This document shows positions 62,308 to 64,000 of a stretch of DNA of 64,000 bases, piece after piece. Numbering within the stretch: position 1 is the first letter of the stretch; each line of letters starts with the position of its first letter. A program made the position numbers and the translations under genes. The DNA comes from Cloacibacterium sp047601505 (lineage in GTDB: Bacteria > Bacteroidota > Bacteroidia > Flavobacteriales > Weeksellaceae), in assembly GCF_047601505.1 (NCBI RefSeq), contig NZ_JASGJD010000001.1, positions 1-64,000 of the forward strand, read 5' to 3'. The notes beneath the pieces were generated by a model. That model did not search any database. It saw nothing but the letters and a program-made list of their open reading frames with translations, and was not told the DNA's origin.

Positions 62308-63267
62308 ATGAATTGGCAAAATTATCCTTATCACTTTGAAGGTTCAGAAAAACACCTTGAAAGAATTCTGCAAAAAAAAGCAGAATTAGATAAGTTGCGC
62401 CCAATTCCGAGTTATGCCGTGAAAAGCATTAAAGAAAGTTTAATGCTAGAGTGGACGTATAATTCTAATAGCATCGAAGGAAATACCCTTTCACTTCATG
62501 AAACCAAAATGGTAATTGAAGAAGGTTTCACCATCAAAGGAAAATCTTTGAGAGAACATTTCGAAGCAATAAATCATCAAAAAGCAATAGAATTTGTAGA
62601 ATCTTTAATATCGGATAAACAAAATTTAAACAAAACCGATATTATGAGAGTGCATTATTTGGTTTTACAAAAAATTGAAAAAGATTTTGCTGGGGTTTTC
62701 AGAACTTCTGGAGTTAGAATTTCTGGGGCTAATTTCACTCCACCAAATGCTTTGCTAATAGATGAACTCGTAACAGAATTAATAGACTGGACGAATTCCT
62801 CAGATTTGAATATTGTAATTAAATCGGCTATTTTCCATCACAGATTTGTTTGGATACATCCGTTTTTTGACGGAAATGGCAGAACCTCTCGTTTGCTTTT
62901 CAATCTATTATTGATGAGAGAAGGTTTTCCTCCTGCAATTATCCTCAAAAATGACAGGAAAAAATATTACGACGCTTTGAACTTATCAAATACTGGAGAT
63001 TATTCTAAAATTTTGCTTTTGGTTTTACAAGCAATAGAAAGGAGTTTAGATATTTATTTGAGTTCACTTAATAATACTTATGACAATTATCGCCCTATTT
63101 CTCACATTGTTAAAGAAGAGCTAGTTCCTTATGGTGAAGAATATGTAAGTTTATTAGCCAGAAAAGGTAAAATAGATGCTTTCAAGGAAGGAAGAAATTG
63201 GCTCACTACAAAAGAAGCCGTTTTCGAGTATATTGAAAAACGAGAAAGAAAAAGAAAATTAGATTAA
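62308..63267 (+). CDS. Fic family protein with N-terminal inhibitory motif and C-terminal DNA-binding-like domain
   Basis: A 319-residue protein. The Fic core motif HPFFDGNGRTSR (184-195) is complete, so it should transfer AMP or another phosphate group to target proteins. An N-terminal inhibitory helix with SNSIEGN (S53, E57, G58) makes it a class II Fic, whose own helix blocks ATP. The last 60 residues (SLLARKGKIDAFKEGRNWLTTKEAVFEYI) resemble an excisionase/MerR-type helix-turn-helix, giving a likely DNA-binding role. It may regulate itself through the palindrome at 62248-62279. No antitoxin gene is next to it. Confidence 0.9.
   Translation: MNWQNYPYHFEGSEKHLERILQKKAELDKLRPIPSYAVKSIKESLMLEWTYNSNSIEGNTLSLHETKMVIEEGFTIKGKSLREHFEAINHQKAIEFVESLISDKQNLNKTDIMRVHYLVLQKIEKDFAGVFRTSGVRISGANFTPPNALLIDELVTELIDWTNSSDLNIVIKSAIFHHRFVWIHPFFDGNGRTSRLLFNLLLMREGFPPAIILKNDRKKYYDALNLSNTGDYSKILLLVLQAIERSLDIYLSSLNNTYDNYRPISHIVKEELVPYGEEYVSLLARKGKIDAFKEGRNWLTTKEAVFEYIEKRERKRKLD
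62610..62645. repeat. Intragenic near-copy of the Fic operator region
   Basis: The stretch begins ATCGGATAA and aligns with 62248-62285 at roughly 34 of 40 positions, with one gap. It lies inside the Fic coding region (residues about 101-113). The left arm is exact, the right arm (AAAACCGAT, 62632-62640) keeps six of nine positions. Confidence 0.7.
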
Positions 63268-63292
63268 AGCGAGATAAACCCTCGCTTTTTTA
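63267..63292 (+). terminator. Terminator of the Fic gene
   Basis: Inverted repeat AAGCGAG / CTCGCTT with a T run. Its right half and T run (CCTCGCTTTTTTA, 63280-63292) are identical to those of the aspS terminator. Confidence 0.8.
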
Positions 63293-63307
63293 GTGAATTT
63301 AATCTAA

Positions 63308-63460
63308 ATAATCACAATTCAAACTAAAAACCAGTCTGATAAAAACGTTTACGTGAAGCGAATTTTGGTGAATGGAAAAATCGTCAAAAACCACACTTTA
63401 CAGTACCAAGATATTAAAAACGGAGGGATAATTCTATTCGAAATGGCTGATAAACACTAA
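63308..63460 (+). pseudogene. C-terminal relic of a GH92 alpha-mannosidase
   Basis: An open frame of 50 codons with no start codon, closed upstream by a stop at 63305 and ending in TAA at 63458-63460. Its translation contains KNQSDKNVYVKRILVNGK and then YQDIKNGGIILFEMADK, which match the conserved end of GH92 alpha-mannosidases (NQSxxNxYV...LNGK...H.DI..GG.L.F.M pattern). The rest of the roughly 700-residue gene is missing; the sequence before it is the Fic terminator. It is probably what is left after a deletion or insertion event. Confidence 0.75.
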
Positions 63461-63522
63461 GTTAACCGAACTGATATAACTCATTCCACGAAAATGATTC
63501 TAATTTGTGTAAAATGTTAACT

Positions 63523-63549
63523 TTACATAAACATAAATTACATAAACAT
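63523..63549 (+). repeat. 12-bp direct repeat upstream of the transporter gene
   Basis: TTACATAAACAT occurs at 63523-63534 and again at 63538-63549, a 15-bp period. The second copy runs into the ATG at 63548. Confidence 0.75.
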
Positions 63550-64000
63550 GGAATGGCTTAAAACTTTATTATTTCCCATCGAAAACCCCACCGTTGCTCA
63601 ATCTATGGTAACCATCATGTTAGCAATAGGTTCTGGCGTTTTTTTTGGGAGATTAAAACTTGGAAAAATCACATTTGGAGTATCTGCAGTAATGTTTACC
63701 GGATTAATTTTGGGACATTTTGGATATAGAATTAACGACGATATTTTTGATTTTATCAGAGATTTTGGTTTAATTCTCTTTGTATACGGAATTGGCTTGC
63801 AGGTAGGCCCTTCTTTCTTTTCTTCCTTCAGAGACGAAGGTTTAAAATTCAACATATTAGCAGTATCAACAGTACTTTTAGGAGGTTTTATCACCTTCAT
63901 TTTATATAGAATTACAAGTTTAGATATAGAAAATCTTGTTGGGATTATGAGTGGCGCAGTAACCAATACCCCGGGTTTAGGTGCTGCCAAAAATACGATT
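63548..64000 (+). CDS. AspT/YidE-type transporter, N-terminal part (cut by window end)
   Basis: The first 151 residues of a membrane protein from the ATG at 63548 (MEWLKTLLFPIENPTVAQS). At least five membrane segments are visible (about 18-36, 42-60, 68-86, 104-124 and 130-148). LILFVYGIGLQVGPSFFSSF and VGIMSGAVTNTPGLGAAKNT are hallmarks of the aspartate:alanine exchanger (AspT)/YidE family; these transporters usually reach about 550 residues with central TrkA-C domains. The C-terminal part lies beyond the window. Substrate cannot be told from this piece. Confidence 0.85.
   Translation, partial: MEWLKTLLFPIENPTVAQSMVTIMLAIGSGVFFGRLKLGKITFGVSAVMFTGLILGHFGYRINDDIFDFIRDFGLILFVYGIGLQVGPSFFSSFRDEGLKFNILAVSTVLLGGFITFILYRITSLDIENLVGIMSGAVTNTPGLGAAKNTI

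Noticed and set aside
63598..63990. Minus-strand open frame of 130 codons at the right end
   Set aside because: It is antisense to the clear AspT/YidE-type membrane protein and its translation is low-complexity with no match to a protein family.
1..64000. CRISPR array, insertion sequence, integrase or prophage
   Set aside because: No regular spacer-repeat pattern, transposase, integrase or phage structural gene was seen on either strand.

Overview
This is 64 kb of a low-GC Bacteroidota chromosome, most likely from the family Weeksellaceae (Chryseobacterium/Cloacibacterium-like). The evidence is a type IX secretion translocon gene (sprA) between ruvA and gcvH, proteins with T9SS C-terminal sorting domains, a SusC/SusD pair, a bacillithiol deacetylase, an ExbB-ExbD-ExbD-TonB cluster, and promoters of the Bacteroidota form TTTG-N19-TAnnTTTG. 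The placement below phylum is inference.

Layout. 1-500: two tandem leftward promoters feeding a unit outside the window. 500-9000 (minus): vanZ-like gene, gcvH, the giant sprA and ruvA. 9.2-13.1 kb (minus): a T9SS-exported serine protease and a small surface protein that overlaps it. 13.4-25.5 kb (minus): a polysaccharide utilisation locus (PUL) with an esterase, two GH144-type lipoproteins, SusD, SusC, a GH43-like/discoidin protein and a GH3 beta-glucosidase. The GH144+GH3 pairing points to beta-1,2-glucan as substrate. 25.7-35.7 kb: acyl-CoA ligase, malic enzyme, a GlcNAc-kinase-like protein, GtrA, PlsC, an MFS sugar transporter, a ROK sugar kinase and a DUF3810 membrane protein. The MFS transporter and kinase could take in and phosphorylate glucose released by the PUL.

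35.7-49.8 kb: a candidate small RNA, tRNA-Met, a TlpA-like protein, a small PID-CTERM-like protein beside a T9SS cargo protein, clpX, a HIT protein, greA, dtd, tRNA-His, bshB1, a TPR protein, a phosphate-binding-type lipoprotein and the TonB energisation operon. 50-61.7 kb: leuS with two unusual insertions, a lipoprotein, a GT2, a beta-carbonic anhydrase lipoprotein, waaA and lpxB (lipid A/Kdo), DUF2480, a DUF2975-DUF2975-XRE module and aspS. 61.7-64 kb looks accessory: an unknown membrane protein, a Fic protein with its own candidate operator, a decayed GH92 C-terminus, and the start of an AspT/YidE-type transporter cut by the window edge.

The most interesting items are the predicted beta-1,2-glucan PUL, the Fic gene with a palindrome repeated inside its own coding region, the small RNA near 35.75 kb, the ROK kinase without its zinc cysteines, the heptamer repeat abutting a TTG-started lpxB, and the GH92 relic. 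No CRISPR array, insertion sequence, integrase or prophage was seen.
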